64,000 bases of DNA, taken from NCBI GenBank assembly GCA_039029135.1, contig JBCCGT010000007.1:124001-188000 (forward strand), given 5' to 3'. Origin of the DNA: JALZVT01 sp039029135 (lineage in GTDB: Bacteria > Pseudomonadota > Gammaproteobacteria > Pseudomonadales > Azotimanducaceae). The notes beneath the pieces were generated by a model that searched no databases, was not told where the DNA came from, and saw only the letters and a program-made list of their open reading frames with translations. The translations under genes were made by a program, and so were the position numbers. The first letter of the stretch is position 1. Every line of letters starts with the position of its first letter. Shown piece after piece: positions 62,237 through 64,000 of the stretch.

Positions 62237-64000
62237 ATGACTTTGACGCATCGTTACCAAAGACGCTCGCGGCGCAACTTCGCCCTGCACTGCGCGCTGG
62301 CTGCAACACTGGCCGCGCTTACCGGGTGCGCCGATCCCACATCGCAGCCCCGGGCGTCCGCTGCTCCCGAAACCGTGCAGACGGGAACGGCGGCCGTCGC
62401 GATGCCCGACCGCTACAGCGCCGCCGCCGCAGAGCGCATCCTGCGCGCCGGCGGCAACGCGGTCGACGCGGCAATTGCCGCCGGCTTCGCGCTCGCCGTG
62501 ACCTATCCAGAGGCGGGCAACATTGGCGGCGGCGGCTTCATGCTGCTGCGCGTCGACGGCGTGTCCGAATTCATCGACTACCGCGAGACTGCCCCAGCCG
62601 CGGCGAGTGCGGACATGTTTCTCGATGCCGACGGCGAGGTCATCGAGGGCTCGACGCTGACGGGGCACCGCGCCGCAGGCGTGCCGGGCACCGTGGCGGG
62701 ATTTTGGCTCGCACATCAGCGCGCCGGCACCCTCCCCTGGGCGCGGCTGCTCGAGCCCGCAATCGAGCTCGCCCGCGACGGTTTCGAAGTGCATCCCGAC
62801 CTCGCAGCGTCCTATCGCAGCGCGCTGCGTCGCCACGGCGAGATCGAGCCGGGCATTGTCGTCAATCTGCGCGCCCACTTCGGAGCGATGGACGCAGGCG
62901 ACGTGCTGAAGCAGCCGGCCCTGGCGGCGACGCTTGGGCGCGTCAGCAGGGACGGGCCAGAGGACTTTTATCGGGGCCGCACCGCCGCGCTGATCGCGGC
63001 AGAGATGCGGCGCAATGGCGGCCTGATCGACGCGGCAGACCTGGCGAGATACACCGCTGCTGTCCGCGAGCCTCTCGTTGCCCGCTGGCGCGACTATGAA
63101 GTGAATACCGCGCCGCCGCCCAGCTCCGGCGGGATCGCGCTGCTGCAGCTGCTGAAGATGCGCGACGCGCTGGGCGATGCGTTCGCGGGTCTCGCGCACA
63201 ACTCCGCGCAGTACGTGCATCTGATCGCCGAGATCGAGAAGCGCGTGTTCGCCGATCGCGCCGAGTATCTCGGCGATCCCGACTTTATCTCTGTACCGGT
63301 GACTCGCCTGGTCGCCGACGACTACATCGAGCGCCGCGCGGCCGAGGTCGATCGGCACGCCATCTCTAAGCTCGAGGCCATCGATCCCGGACTGGAATCG
63401 ACGGATACGACCCATTACTCGGTCGTCGATCGCTGGGGCAACGCGGTCGCCAACACCTACACCATCAACTTCGGCTTCGGCAACGGCGTAGTCGTCGCGG
63501 ATGCCGGCTTTCTGCTGAACAACGAAATGGACGATTTCAGCGCCAAGCCCGGCGTACCGAACATCTTTGGCGTCGTCGGCGCGGACGCCAACGCGATCGC
63601 GCCCGGCAAGCGCATGCTGAGTTCCATGACACCAACGCTACTGCTGCGCGACGGACGCACGGCCATGGTACTGGGCACGCCAGGCGGCTCGACGATTTTC
63701 ACCACCGTGTTTCAGACGCTGCTCAACGCGCTGGATTTCGACATGAGCGCGCAGGAGGCCGCAAGCGCGCCGCGCTTCCACCACCAGCTACTGCCCCCCG
63801 ACCTGATCTCGATGAGCCTGGAACTGCCCGACGAGACCCAGAGGCAGCTACGCGCGCGCGGCTATCGCGTCGAGCCCAACAGTTGGGGCATCTACGGCGA
63901 CATGCAGTTGCTGTGGCGTCGCGAAGACGGCTGGGACGCCGGTTCCGACGCCCGCTATCGCGGCGAATCGCGCGTGATCGGCGGACCCTGGACCGCCGCC
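62237..64000 (+). CDS. ggt: Gamma-glutamyltransferase (glutathione hydrolase), truncated at right edge
   Basis: 588 codons are visible and the frame is still open at the right edge, so it is close to complete. A lipobox AALTGC near residue 30 marks it as a lipoprotein. The heterodimer-forming nucleophile is the second Thr of TTHYSVVD, and NIGGGGFMLL, GTPGGSTI and the MDDFS block are typical. It hydrolyses or transfers gamma-glutamyl groups, mainly glutathione, in the periplasm. ATG 62237 has AGGATC-like bases upstream. No other glutathione gene is adjacent. Confidence 0.95.
   Translation, partial: MTLTHRYQRRSRRNFALHCALAATLAALTGCADPTSQPRASAAPETVQTGTAAVAMPDRYSAAAAERILRAGGNAVDAAIAAGFALAVTYPEAGNIGGGGFMLLRVDGVSEFIDYRETAPAAASADMFLDADGEVIEGSTLTGHRAAGVPGTVAGFWLAHQRAGTLPWARLLEPAIELARDGFEVHPDLAASYRSALRRHGEIEPGIVVNLRAHFGAMDAGDVLKQPALAATLGRVSRDGPEDFYRGRTAALIAAEMRRNGGLIDAADLARYTAAVREPLVARWRDYEVNTAPPPSSGGIALLQLLKMRDALGDAFAGLAHNSAQYVHLIAEIEKRVFADRAEYLGDPDFISVPVTRLVADDYIERRAAEVDRHAISKLEAIDPGLESTDTTHYSVVDRWGNAVANTYTINFGFGNGVVVADAGFLLNNEMDDFSAKPGVPNIFGVVGADANAIAPGKRMLSSMTPTLLLRDGRTAMVLGTPGGSTIFTTVFQTLLNALDFDMSAQEAASAPRFHHQLLPPDLISMSLELPDETQRQLRARGYRVEPNSWGIYGDMQLLWRREDGWDAGSDARYRGESRVIGGPWTAA

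Overview
The window is GC-rich, densely coded chromosomal DNA from a Pseudomonadota bacterium, most likely a free-living gammaproteobacterium. The grounds are two large TonB-dependent receptors (outer membrane), a phasin/PhaR pair (polyhydroxyalkanoate storage), DUF2058 and DUF3820 genes, lipoprotein signals, and many acyl-CoA, Baeyer-Villiger and alpha-ketoglutarate dioxygenase genes typical of aquatic degraders of lipids or steroids. I see no rRNA, tRNA, phage, IS element or CRISPR array. Species cannot be named from the sequence.

Layout. 1-2.0 kb: minus-strand operon of a bacterial voltage-gated sodium channel, a PhyH-type dioxygenase and the start of a DUF3820 gene cut by the left edge. 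2.4-5.5 kb: TonB-dependent receptor with a clear terminator. 5.6-14.2 kb: periplasmic protein, fatty acid hydroxylase-type membrane enzyme, sulfotransferase, pterin dehydratase, GT39-like membrane glycosyltransferase, glycogen phosphorylase, Eis-like acetyltransferase. 14.2-18.0 kb: secreted double beta-helix protein with a small secreted partner, then a gene-poor stretch with six copies of a 12-bp repeat. 18.0-21.1 kb: DUF454-like protein, CHMI-family isomerase, SDR, phasin and divergent phaR with TTGTTGCA-type candidate operators. 21.7-30.3 kb: ArsC-like protein, MelB-like transporter, secreted hydrolase, M6 metalloprotease with PKD/PPC domains, Baeyer-Villiger monooxygenase, secreted protein.

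30.4-53.9 kb is a catabolic block: thiolase plus DUF35 partner; SDR; TauD dioxygenase under a LysR regulator; a GST, CaiB/BaiF CoA-transferase, SDR-like and acyl-CoA carboxylase run; a minus-strand enoyl-CoA hydratase, 2-hydroxyacid dehydrogenase and PhyH-HEAT fusion set downstream of a second TonB receptor; a second CoA-transferase; a secreted beta-helix protein; and an ACAD10/11-like dehydrogenase. Together they suggest uptake of a hydrophobic or carboxylated substrate, CoA activation by transfer, hydroxylation and carbon-carbon cleavage. The substrate is unknown.

53.9-64 kb: small membrane HEWGH protein between two members of one secreted family, uppP, then a GNAT N-acyltransferase (FeeM-like) with a haem-oxygenase-fold oxidase, divergent from a complete three-gene ABC exporter (DevC-like permease, lipoprotein HlyD-type adaptor, ATPase), a nitroreductase, and a gamma-glutamyltransferase cut by the right edge. 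The acyltransferase/oxidase/exporter locus is my best candidate for an undescribed system: synthesis and export of a modified N-acyl amino acid or similar lipid.
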